This document shows, piece after piece, positions 34,379 to 42,951 of a stretch of DNA of 64,000 nucleotides; the stretch's first letter is position 1; each line of letters begins with the position of its first letter. The notes under the pieces were generated by a model. The model saw nothing but the letters and a program-made list of their open reading frames with translations, was not told the DNA's origin and ran no database searches. A program made the translations under genes and the position numbers. The stretch comes from Brevundimonas bullata (GTDB taxonomy: Bacteria; Pseudomonadota; Alphaproteobacteria; Caulobacterales; Caulobacteraceae): the NCBI RefSeq assembly GCF_014207965.1, contig NZ_JACHLM010000004.1, forward strand, positions 62,001-126,000. Reading direction: 5' to 3'.

Positions 34379-36586
34379 ATGAATCGTCTTTTGGTCAGCG
34401 TATCCGCCGGGGCGCTCGCAGCCCTGTGTTCCACCACCGCCATGGCCCAGCAGGCTCCGCCCGAGCGCGCCCCCGAGCGCGCCACGGTGGTCGACGAGGT
34501 CATCGTCACCGCCCAACGGCGTGAACAGGCGGCCCAGGATGTGGGCATCGCCCTCAGCGTCCTCAGCGGCGAGAGTCTGATCCAGCAGGGCGTCACCAAC
34601 GTCAATCAGCTCCAGAACGCCACGCCCAACCTGGAGGTCGAACCGGCCTTCGGCGGCGGCGCGGCGCAATTTCGTCTGCGGGGCGTGGGCTTCCAGGACT
34701 ACGCCTCGAACAACTCGCCCACCGTCGGCGTCTATGTGAACGAGGTCGCCTATCCGGTCCCGGTCATGACGCAAGGGCTGATCTTCGACATCGACCGGGT
34801 CGAGGTCCTGCGCGGCCCGCAAGGCACCCTCTACGGCCGCAACACCACCGGCGGCGCCATCAGCTTCGTCACCAAGCGCCCGACCGAGGAGCTGTCGGCC
34901 GGGCTGATGACGGAATGGGGCAGCCACGAGCAGTTCCGCGCCGAGGGCTATGTCTCGGGTCCGGTGGCGGGCGGCCTGCGCGGCCGTCTGGCGGTCTCGA
35001 CCGAACAGGGCGGCGCCTGGCAGACAAACCGAGTCACGGGCGAGAGCCTGGGCGACGCCGACCGCACCGGCGCCCGTGCCCTGTTGGCCTGGGATCCCAG
35101 CGAGACCCTGTCCTTCCTACTGGACGTGCACGGCGGGATCGACAAGTCCGAGAACCAGGGCCTCTACCTGCTCAGCGACCTGAGGACGCGCGGCGGAACG
35201 GGGCCGGTCATTCCCGCCGACAAGGACCGCTCCAAGACCGGCTGGGGCCTCTCGCCCCGTTTCGCCGCCGAGATCGGCCGCGACGTCAACGCCAAGCCGG
35301 GGCGCGACAACTCGTCCTGGGGCACGTCGCTGAACGCCAATCTGGCGCTCAAGGGCATGAACCTGAACAGCATCAGCAGCTTCGAAACCCTGAAGCGCGA
35401 CGAGTACGGCGACTGGGATTCCAGCGCCTCTGTCGAGGCCGACACCTTCTTCGGCAGCGATGTGGACGTGATGTCCCAGGAACTGCGGTTGTCGTCCGAC
35501 AACGACAGCGCCCTGACCTGGGTGGCTGGCTTCTACTATTCCAGGCAAGAGTTGAACGAGCGCTACTCCTCGGACTTCATCGACATCTACGGCACCTACG
35601 CCCAGGTCACCTATGACCAGAAGGTCGAGTCCTGGAGCCTGTTCGGCCAGGCGGAATACGCCTTCACCGACCAGCTGAAGGCCATCCTGGGCCTGCGCTA
35701 CGAGGAAGAAACCCGCGAACTGGAGGGCTTCGGTTCGGCCTTCGGCGGCGCCACCGCCCTGCCGCCGACCACGGTCGACACCAAGATGACGCCCCTGACC
35801 GGCAAGGCGGCGCTGGAGTTCAAGCCCGCAGACAACCTGCTGCTCTATGGTTCGATCAGCCGGGGCGCCAAGTCGGGCGGCTTCACCACTTACAACACCG
35901 GCAATCGCAGCGGCATCGAACCCTTCGACCCCGAAATCCTCTGGGCCTACGAGGTCGGCTTCAAGGCCGATCCGTCGCGCGCGGTGCAGGTCAACGGCGC
36001 GGCCTACTACTATGACTACAACGGCCAGCAGGTCCTGTCGGCGGTCTGCGGCGCCAACGGCCCGGTGGGCCGCTTCACCAACGCCGATTCCAAGATCTAC
36101 GGCGCCGAACTGGAGGGGGTCTTCCGTCCGGCGGCGGGCCTGCGAATCTCCCAGAGCGTCAGCTACAAGAAAGGCGAGTACACCGACTTCCTGGACCTCG
36201 ACATCGGCAAGTGCCAGCAGACGCCGCGCGTCACCGCCTATATCGACAAGTCCGGCGACGAGATCCCCTTCCCGGCGCTCAGCTACGCCGGTTCGATCTC
36301 CTACGACTGGACCGTCAGCGGTTTCGCCGTCACGGCCGAGACCAACTACTCCTATCGTGACGAATACCCCTCGTGGCTGGGGCCCAAATACGACGTCGAA
36401 GCCTACTGGCTCGCCAACGCCAGCGTGACGGTCGGTCCCGAGGCGGCCAACTGGTCCGTCACCTTCTGGGCCCGAAACCTGTTCGATCAGGAATACGACC
36501 TGACCCGCAACTTCTTCACCAGCGCCGACATCGCCCAGCCGGGTCGGCCGCGCACGATCGGCGCGCGCCTCAGCCTGCAGTATTGA
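34379..36586 (+). CDS. TonB-dependent receptor (paralogue 1)
   Basis: A 735-aa outer-membrane receptor: signal peptide ending TAMAQ, TonB box VDEVIVTAQR, plug domain with EVLRGPQGTLYGRNTTGG, and a beta-barrel ending in the C-terminal aromatic LSLQY. It imports a ligand across the outer membrane with TonB/ExbBD energy. It is clearly paralogous to the receptor at 38115 (same plug and barrel blocks). The start at 34379 follows GGGAGGG. The 291-nt region before it is AT-rich and presumably contains its promoter. A hairpin terminator follows at 36598. Confidence 0.93.
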   Translation: MNRLLVSVSAGALAALCSTTAMAQQAPPERAPERATVVDEVIVTAQRREQAAQDVGIALSVLSGESLIQQGVTNVNQLQNATPNLEVEPAFGGGAAQFRLRGVGFQDYASNNSPTVGVYVNEVAYPVPVMTQGLIFDIDRVEVLRGPQGTLYGRNTTGGAISFVTKRPTEELSAGLMTEWGSHEQFRAEGYVSGPVAGGLRGRLAVSTEQGGAWQTNRVTGESLGDADRTGARALLAWDPSETLSFLLDVHGGIDKSENQGLYLLSDLRTRGGTGPVIPADKDRSKTGWGLSPRFAAEIGRDVNAKPGRDNSSWGTSLNANLALKGMNLNSISSFETLKRDEYGDWDSSASVEADTFFGSDVDVMSQELRLSSDNDSALTWVAGFYYSRQELNERYSSDFIDIYGTYAQVTYDQKVESWSLFGQAEYAFTDQLKAILGLRYEEETRELEGFGSAFGGATALPPTTVDTKMTPLTGKAALEFKPADNLLLYGSISRGAKSGGFTTYNTGNRSGIEPFDPEILWAYEVGFKADPSRAVQVNGAAYYYDYNGQQVLSAVCGANGPVGRFTNADSKIYGAELEGVFRPAAGLRISQSVSYKKGEYTDFLDLDIGKCQQTPRVTAYIDKSGDEIPFPALSYAGSISYDWTVSGFAVTAETNYSYRDEYPSWLGPKYDVEAYWLANASVTVGPEAANWSVTFWARNLFDQEYDLTRNFFTSADIAQPGRPRTIGARLSLQY

Positions 36587-36597
36587 GGACCGCCGCA

Positions 36598-36629
36598 GGG
36601 CTGGGAGGCTTCCGTACGCCTTCCAGCCC
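36598..36629 (+). terminator. Hairpin after TonB receptor 1
   Basis: GGGCTGGGAGGC and GCCTTCCAGCCC pair with one mismatch around an 8-nt loop, 12 nt after the receptor stop. There is no T-run, so it may be an mRNA 3'-end stabiliser or a weak terminator. Confidence 0.5.
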
Positions 36630-36766
36630 GCCCTCGCTCAGCGCGCCCATAATACTGATCGCCGGGCGTCACAGATGATAAATTTCAATACCTTATGGCT
36701 CACGAATAACAGGCTTCCTTTCCCTGCCTATTCATCGACTACTGAGCGCTCTGAGAGGATGTCTGC

Positions 36767-38086
36767 ATGACCGCACGGGCCGCCAACGACCTAGATCCCT
36801 TCTGGATGCCGTTCACCGCGAACCGCAGCTTCAAGGCGCATCCGCGGCTGCTCGCCTCGGCCAGGGACATGCACTACTTCACGCCGGACGGTCGCCCGAT
36901 CCTCGACGGCACGGCGGGCCTGTGGTGCGTCAACGCCGGTCACGCCCGACGCCCGATCGTCGAGGCGATCCAGCGTCAGGCCGAGATCCTCGACTACGCC
37001 CCGACCTTCCAGTTGGGCCACCCTCTGGTGTTCGAACTGGCCGCCCGTCTCGGGATGCTGTTCCCCGCCGACATCGACCACGTCTTTTTCGCCGGCTCGG
37101 GCTCGGAAGGCGTCGACAGCGCCCTGAAGATCGCCCTCGCCTATCAACGCGCCAAGGGTTTCGAGAACCGCACCCGTCTGATCGGGCGGCAGAAGGGCTA
37201 CCACGGCGTCGGCTTCGGCGGCATTTCCGTGGGCGGGCTGGAAAACAACCGGCGCGGCTTTCCCACCCTGCCCGGCGTCGATCACCTGTCGCATACGCTG
37301 AACCTGAAGGAAGCCGCCTTCTCGCGCGGCCAGCCGACCTGGGGCGCGCACCTGGCCGACGAGTTGGACGCCCTGATCGCCGAACATGGCGCCGAGACCA
37401 TCGCCGCCGTCATCGTCGAGCCCCTGTCGGGTTCCGCCGGCGTGATCGTGCCGCCGGTCGGCTATCTGGAGCGGCTGCGCGAGATCACCGCTCGCCACGG
37501 CATCCTGCTGATCTTTGACGAGGTCATCACCGCCTTCGGCCGCGTCGGCGGGGCCACGGCGTCCGAAACCCTTGGGGTCATCCCTGACCTTCTGATCTGC
37601 GCCAAGGGCCTGACCAACGGCGCCGTGCCCATGGGCGCGGTCGGGGTGCGCGGCGCAATCTACGAGGCCGTGGTCAATCAGGCCGCAGCCTCCGGCATCG
37701 AGTTCTTCCACGGCTACACCTATTCCGGCCACCCGCTGGCGGCCGCCGCCGGACTGGCGACGCTGGACGTCTATGAGGACGAGGGTCTGTACCAGCGCGC
37801 GACCGAGCTGGCGCCCTACTGGGAAGAGGCCGTGCACGGTCTGAGGGGGCTGCCGCACGTCATCGACATTCGCAACCTGGGCATGGTCGCCGCCATCGAA
37901 CTGGCCGCGCGCCCCGACGCGCCCGGCGCCCGGGCCATGGACGTGTTCCACACCGCCTTCGACGAAGGAATTCTGATCCGCGTGACCGGAGATGTCATCG
38001 CCCTGTCGCCTCCGCTGATTATCAGCCGCGCGCAGATCGATGAGCTTATCGATCACCTGTCACAGATCATTCGTCGTACGCGATAA
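36767..38086 (+). CDS. Omega-amino acid:pyruvate transaminase
   Basis: A 439-aa class III PLP enzyme. The N-terminus DPFWMPFTANRSFK is specific to the beta-alanine/omega-amino acid:pyruvate group. PLP motifs are FAGSGSEGVDSALK, LLIFDEVITAFGR and the Schiff-base lysine Lys280 (ICAKGLTNG). It moves a terminal amino group (beta-alanine, 4-aminobutyrate, 6-aminohexanoate or similar) to pyruvate, giving alanine and a semialdehyde. The ALDH at 28888 could oxidise the latter. It sits between two paralogous TonB receptors, with AGAGG 9 nt before the start. Confidence 0.92.
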   Translation: MTARAANDLDPFWMPFTANRSFKAHPRLLASARDMHYFTPDGRPILDGTAGLWCVNAGHARRPIVEAIQRQAEILDYAPTFQLGHPLVFELAARLGMLFPADIDHVFFAGSGSEGVDSALKIALAYQRAKGFENRTRLIGRQKGYHGVGFGGISVGGLENNRRGFPTLPGVDHLSHTLNLKEAAFSRGQPTWGAHLADELDALIAEHGAETIAAVIVEPLSGSAGVIVPPVGYLERLREITARHGILLIFDEVITAFGRVGGATASETLGVIPDLLICAKGLTNGAVPMGAVGVRGAIYEAVVNQAAASGIEFFHGYTYSGHPLAAAAGLATLDVYEDEGLYQRATELAPYWEEAVHGLRGLPHVIDIRNLGMVAAIELAARPDAPGARAMDVFHTAFDEGILIRVTGDVIALSPPLIISRAQIDELIDHLSQIIRRTR

Positions 38087-38114
38087 ATCCAGCACCGACG
38101 ACGAGGGGGATAAT

Positions 38115-40334
38115 ATGAACAAGTTACTGCTCAGCGCTTCCATCAGTATCCTGACGATTGCCGCATCGTCTGTCGCTTCCGCACAAACTACTTCAAATAA
38201 CAGCGATCAAACCGCCACCACCGTCGGTGAAATCATTGTTACCGCACAACGCCGCGAACAGGCCAGCCAGGATGTCGGCGTCTCGCTGAGCGTCATCGGC
38301 GGCGAGCAACTGGACGAAAAGGGCATCTCGGTCGTCAACGACCTGGAGAACGCCGTCCCCAATATGGAGGTCGACAGCCAGTTCGGGGGCGGCCAGCCCC
38401 AGTTCCGCATCCGCGGCATCGGCGCGCGCGAATACTCCTCGAACAACGCCTCGACCGTCGGCATCTACGTCGATGAAGTGGCCCACCCCTATACGGTGAC
38501 CACGCAAGGCGCCCTGTTCGACATCGCCCGGATGGAGGTGCTGCGCGGCCCGCAAGGCACCCTCTACGGCCGCAACACCACCGGCGGCGCCGTCAACATC
38601 ATCACCAACGCCCCGACGGCTGATTTCCGCGCCGGTTTCAACGCCGAATACGGGACCTTCGACCGCTACAAGGTCGAGGGCTATGTCTCGGGCCAGATCG
38701 CGCCCAACCTGCTGGGCCGCCTGGCCGCCGTCACCGAACAGGGCGGCGCCTGGCAGTACCATCGCGACACCGGCGAGAAGCTGGGCGACCTGAACAAGAC
38801 CGCCATCCGCGGCCGCCTGACCTGGGACGCCAGCGAGGACGTCACCGTCGATCTGGCGGCCACCTATTCGGTCGACAAGTCGGACGGACGCGGCTTCCGC
38901 CTGCTGGGGCCGTACACGGTCTCGGGCGGCGCCGTGACCTATCCGAAGGACACGGCCTGGCGCATCACCGGCTGGGGCATCTCGCCCGCCATGGCGGCTG
39001 TCGCCGGCGTCGGCCTGAACGCCAAGCCCTTCCGCGACAACGACGGCTTCGACGTCAGCGCCCGCATCAAGGCCAATCTGGGCTGGGCCGACCTGACCTC
39101 GATCACCGCCTACCAGACCTTCTCGCGCAGCGAGTTCAACGACTGGGACGGCACGCGCTTCAATGAATCGAATGTCTATTTCTACAATGACATCGACGTC
39201 TTTGCTCAGGAACTGCGCCTGAGCTCCAACGATGACGGGCCGCTCAGCTGGATGATCGGCGCCCACTATGCCGACGAAAGCATCGACGGCGGCTTCTATA
39301 CAAACTTCCGAGGCAACGCGAACCTGATCAACACCGGATATGGCCAGTCGGTGTCGGCCTTCGGCGTCTTCACCCACAACTCCTATCAGGTGAACGAAAA
39401 GCTGAACCTGATCGCCGGTCTGCGGTGGGAAACCGAGGAGCGCACCCTGGACAGCGGCGGCACCTTCGTCGCGCCCAACCCGCCCCCGCCGACGACCAGC
39501 TACGACACCGACCTGAACGAGGTCTCTGGCCGCCTGGGTCTGGAGTACAAGCTGACGGACGACGCCCTGTTCTACGCCAGCGTGGCGCGCGGGGTGAAGT
39601 CGGGCGGCTTCACCACCTACAACGCCACCTCGGCGACCCCGTTCAAGCCGGAAATCGTCATCGCCTATGAGGCCGGGATAAAGTCGGACCTGTTCGACCG
39701 CCGCCTGCGTCTGAACGGCGCCCTCTTCTACTACGACTACAAGGACCAGCAGGTTCAGGGGCTGGAATACGACCGTCTGACCGGGCGTCTGGGCAAGATC
39801 ACCAACGTGCCCAAGTCGCACATCATGGGCGGCGAGATCGAGCTCACCTGGGTGCCGCTGGACGGCCTGACCATCAGCCAGAACATCGGCTACAAGACCG
39901 GCGAGTATGACGAGTACTTCGCCATCGACGGCGCCAAGACCGACGCCGCCAACCCGGTCAACGGTCCCTGGGACATCATCATCTCGAACGACCGTTCGGG
40001 CGAACGCCTGTCCTTCCCCAAGATGAACTACGGCGGCTCGATCGCCTATGACTGGGGCCTGGCCGGCTGGGACCTGCGAGCCGAGACCAACTACAACTAT
40101 CGCGACGAGCTGTATTCGGTCAGCTCCTCGTCGATCATCGACGCCTACTGGTTGTGGAACGCCAACTTCAGCGTGGCCCCGACCGGCGCCAACTGGCGCG
40201 TGGGTCTGTGGGGCCGCAACCTCTTCAACACCTACTACGAAGAGACCCGCAACGGCTTCAACGGCTCGGCCCGTCCGACCACCTCGCCCAGCCAAGGCCG
40301 CACCTACGGCGTGCGCCTGTCGATGGACTTCTAA
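38115..40334 (+). CDS. TonB-dependent receptor (paralogue 2)
   Basis: A 739-aa outer-membrane receptor with signal peptide (ending SVASAQ), TonB box VGEIIVTAQRR, plug motif EVLRGPQGTLYGRNTTGG and C-terminal Phe (RLSMDF). It shares most blocks with the receptor at 34379, including SNNASTVGIYVDEVAHP versus its counterpart. GAGGGG precedes the start by 6 nt. It follows the transaminase by 28 nt and is probably in the same transcript, implying import of a transaminase-pathway precursor. Confidence 0.93.
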   Translation: MNKLLLSASISILTIAASSVASAQTTSNNSDQTATTVGEIIVTAQRREQASQDVGVSLSVIGGEQLDEKGISVVNDLENAVPNMEVDSQFGGGQPQFRIRGIGAREYSSNNASTVGIYVDEVAHPYTVTTQGALFDIARMEVLRGPQGTLYGRNTTGGAVNIITNAPTADFRAGFNAEYGTFDRYKVEGYVSGQIAPNLLGRLAAVTEQGGAWQYHRDTGEKLGDLNKTAIRGRLTWDASEDVTVDLAATYSVDKSDGRGFRLLGPYTVSGGAVTYPKDTAWRITGWGISPAMAAVAGVGLNAKPFRDNDGFDVSARIKANLGWADLTSITAYQTFSRSEFNDWDGTRFNESNVYFYNDIDVFAQELRLSSNDDGPLSWMIGAHYADESIDGGFYTNFRGNANLINTGYGQSVSAFGVFTHNSYQVNEKLNLIAGLRWETEERTLDSGGTFVAPNPPPPTTSYDTDLNEVSGRLGLEYKLTDDALFYASVARGVKSGGFTTYNATSATPFKPEIVIAYEAGIKSDLFDRRLRLNGALFYYDYKDQQVQGLEYDRLTGRLGKITNVPKSHIMGGEIELTWVPLDGLTISQNIGYKTGEYDEYFAIDGAKTDAANPVNGPWDIIISNDRSGERLSFPKMNYGGSIAYDWGLAGWDLRAETNYNYRDELYSVSSSSIIDAYWLWNANFSVAPTGANWRVGLWGRNLFNTYYEETRNGFNGSARPTTSPSQGRTYGVRLSMDF

Positions 40335-40414
40335 CCCTCTCCCCCCGAAGGGGCGGGTCGGCTTCGGTCGGCTCGCCCCCGCTTTTTCCCGTTTGCCCGG
40401 ACCCAACTGTTTCC

Positions 40415-41995
40415 ATGAGTTCCCCGTCCTCCCGCCTGGATCGCCGCGCCCTGCTGACGGGTCTGGTCGTCGCGCCCGCCGTCCTCAGCTTCGGCCGGGC
40501 GCAGGCGGGCGGCGCCTACCTGTTCCCGCTCGGCGTCGCCAGCGGCGATCCGGCCCCCGACGGCTTTGTCATCTGGACCCGGCTGGCCGCCGATCCTCTG
40601 GCGCCCGACGGCAGGGGCGGCCTGTCCGCGCCCGTCCCGGTGCAGTGGGAGGTCGCCACGGACGACCAGTTCCGCCGCATCGCCGCCTCGGGCCAGTTCG
40701 TCGCCGACGCCGCCGCCGCCCACAGCGTCCACGTCGAGGTCTCGGGCCTCAGCCCCCATCGCCCCTACTGGTACCGTTTTACCGCTCAAGGCCAGCGGAG
40801 CCCCACGGGTCGCGCCCGCACCACGCCCGCCGCTGGCGCTCATCTGGATAGGCTGCGGCTGGCCGTCGCCTCCTGCTCGCATTGGGAACGCGGCTATTTC
40901 AGCGCCTATGGCCACATGGCGGACGAGGCGCCGGACCTGACCCTGTTCCTCGGCGACTACATCTATGAATACAGCCTGGGGCCCGATCGCGCCGACCAGG
41001 TGGTGCGGCCCTATAATCTGGAAGAAGCCACGACCCTGGCGGGCTATCGCAACCGCTACGCCCTGCACCGCACCGACGCCAATCTGCAGCGCCTGCACGC
41101 CGCCGCGCCCTGCCTCGCCGTCTGGGACGACCACGAGGTTCAGGACGACTATTCCGGCGTCTGGTCCAAGGTCTCCGGCGTCTCGCCGCGCGACTTCCTG
41201 CAACGCCGCGCCGCCGCCTATCAGGCCTTCTTCGAGGCCATGCCGATCCGCCGCACGCAACTGAGCGCGGCCATGCAGATGCCGATCTATCGCCGCGTCC
41301 GCTATGGCCAGTTAGCCGAGTTCTTCATGCTGGACGGGCGCCAATACCGCTCGAAACAGCCGTGCAGCGACGGCGCCAACGGCGGCAAGGGCCAGATCGT
41401 GGCCGACAGCGCCTGCACCGACCGCCTCGATCCCTCGCGCACCTTCCTCGGCTTCGAGCAGGAACGCTGGCTCTACGACAACCTGGCCCAGTCCAAGGCG
41501 CGCTGGAACATCCTGGGCCAGAACCTGGTCATGGCGGGCCTGCGCCTCGGCGGCGCCGACGGATCCGAGCCGCGCTACTGGACCGACACCTGGGACGGCT
41601 TCCCCGCCGCCCGCGACCGCCTGACCGGCGCCCTGGCCGCCATCAAGCCGCAGAATCCGGTCGTCCTCAGCGGCGACTACCATTCCTTCTGGACCAACGA
41701 CGTCAAGGCCGACAGCCGCAACCCCGGCTCGCCGACCCTGGCCACCGAATTCGTCGGCACCTCCATCACCTCGACCGGCCCCACCTATGAGGGCCTGATG
41801 GCGACCATGCCGAACAACCCCCAGGTCAAATTCTTCGACAGTCGCGTGCGAGGCTATATGGCCATAGACGTCGAGCGTGACCGTATGAGCACCCGCTACC
41901 GCGCCATCTCGGACGTGCGCGACCCGAACGCCTCGATCTCGACGCTTAGGTCCTGGGTCGTCGAGGCCGGCAAGCCCGGCGCGGTCGCGGCATGA
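40415..41995 (+). CDS. phoD: PhoD-family alkaline phosphatase/phosphodiesterase
   Basis: A 526-aa exported metallophosphoesterase. It has a Tat-type signal (LDRRALLTGLVVAPAV), a Fn3-like N-terminal domain (SGLSPHRPYWYRFTAQG) and the PhoD catalytic core: FLGDYIYEY, AVWDDHEVQDDY and VVLSGDYHSFW (metal ligands Asp/His). PhoD enzymes hydrolyse phosphomono- and diesters with Fe/Ca centres in the periplasm. It is followed by an acid phosphatase 17 nt downstream, so the two act on the same class of periplasmic substrates. Starts ahead of 40415 overlap the receptor. Confidence 0.92.
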   Translation: MSSPSSRLDRRALLTGLVVAPAVLSFGRAQAGGAYLFPLGVASGDPAPDGFVIWTRLAADPLAPDGRGGLSAPVPVQWEVATDDQFRRIAASGQFVADAAAAHSVHVEVSGLSPHRPYWYRFTAQGQRSPTGRARTTPAAGAHLDRLRLAVASCSHWERGYFSAYGHMADEAPDLTLFLGDYIYEYSLGPDRADQVVRPYNLEEATTLAGYRNRYALHRTDANLQRLHAAAPCLAVWDDHEVQDDYSGVWSKVSGVSPRDFLQRRAAAYQAFFEAMPIRRTQLSAAMQMPIYRRVRYGQLAEFFMLDGRQYRSKQPCSDGANGGKGQIVADSACTDRLDPSRTFLGFEQERWLYDNLAQSKARWNILGQNLVMAGLRLGGADGSEPRYWTDTWDGFPAARDRLTGALAAIKPQNPVVLSGDYHSFWTNDVKADSRNPGSPTLATEFVGTSITSTGPTYEGLMATMPNNPQVKFFDSRVRGYMAIDVERDRMSTRYRAISDVRDPNASISTLRSWVVEAGKPGAVAA

Positions 41996-42012
41996 TTTTC
42001 AGGAGTTCCCCC

Positions 42013-42864
42013 ATGACGCCCAAGCCCTTCGTTCGGATCAGCGCCGCCGCCTTCGCCGCCGCCCTCGTCCTCGGCGGCTGCGCCGGGCAGGTCGAGGCGC
42101 CGCACGCCGCCGCGGCGGTCCCGGCCTCTGGACCCGTCACCTTCTGGACCGGATTCCGCGATCATCCGCACGGCTATCTGACCGCCGAGAACACGCCCAA
42201 CGCCGCCAACTTCCTGCCGCCTCCTCCGGCTGAAGGCTCACTGCGCGAACAGGCCGACATCGCCGCCTATCGCCAGATGCGCGCTCTGGAAGGGACCGAA
42301 CGCTGGGAGATCGCCCGCGCCGACAATGAGATCGAGACGCCCGGCGCCCCGCGCGCCTTCGACTGCGCCCTCGGCTTCAAGTTCGAGCCCGAGAAGATGC
42401 CGACCCTGACCCTGCTGATGGGCAAGATGCTGGGCGATCTGGAGATGATCCAGACCCCGGCCAAGAAGGGTTACTTCCGCAAACGGCCCTTCGTGGTCGA
42501 ATCCCTGCCGACCTGCATCGCGCCGGAAAGCTGGCTGGGGGCCAGCGGCTCTTATCCGTCCGGCCACTCGGCCCTGGGCTGGGCCTGGTCTCTGGTGCTG
42601 GCCGAACTGGCGCCGGACCGCGCCGATCAGATCCTGCGTCGCGGCCTGGCCTATGGCGAGAGCCGCGCGGTCTGCGGCGTCCACTATCCCAGCGATGTCG
42701 AGGCGGGCCGCATCGTCGGCGCCACGATCGTCACCCGGCTGAAGGCCGATCCCGCCTTCCAGGCCGACTTCGCCAAGGCCAAGGTCGAGTTCGAGGCCGC
42801 CCGCGCCGCCGCGACCGAAGCCGCCCCCGCCTGTTCCGCCTCGCTGGCGCGCCAGCCGTGGTGA
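42013..42864 (+). CDS. Class A non-specific acid phosphatase (PAP2 superfamily), lipoprotein
   Basis: A 283-aa secreted phosphatase with a lipobox (VLGGC). The full PAP2 signature is present: K-X6-RP (KKGYFRKRP), PSGHSALGW and SRAVCGVHYPSD (SR-X5-H-X3-D). It hydrolyses phosphomonoesters via a phosphohistidine. Start at 42013 is backed by AGGAG 8 nt upstream; an ATG at 41992 overlapping the phoD stop is a possible alternative. Together with PhoD it forms a small phosphate-release pair. Confidence 0.92.
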   Translation: MTPKPFVRISAAAFAAALVLGGCAGQVEAPHAAAAVPASGPVTFWTGFRDHPHGYLTAENTPNAANFLPPPPAEGSLREQADIAAYRQMRALEGTERWEIARADNEIETPGAPRAFDCALGFKFEPEKMPTLTLLMGKMLGDLEMIQTPAKKGYFRKRPFVVESLPTCIAPESWLGASGSYPSGHSALGWAWSLVLAELAPDRADQILRRGLAYGESRAVCGVHYPSDVEAGRIVGATIVTRLKADPAFQADFAKAKVEFEAARAAATEAAPACSASLARQPW

Positions 42865-42951
42865 GGCGCGCTTATTCGATGGCGTGACACGAAATTCCTG
42901 ACGTAGGCTGACGAAGATCGGCCGCGTCGCCGAGGGGGAGATCAAGGCAAG

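Noticed and set aside
34107..36680. Shared AATACTGAKCG-like sequence before the first TonB receptor and before the transaminase gene
   Set aside because: Only about ten similar bases without symmetry; it cannot be told from chance by eye.
38193..40406. 737-codon open frame opposite TonB receptor 2
   Set aside because: Antisense shadow of a clear receptor gene, caused by high GC at third codon positions.
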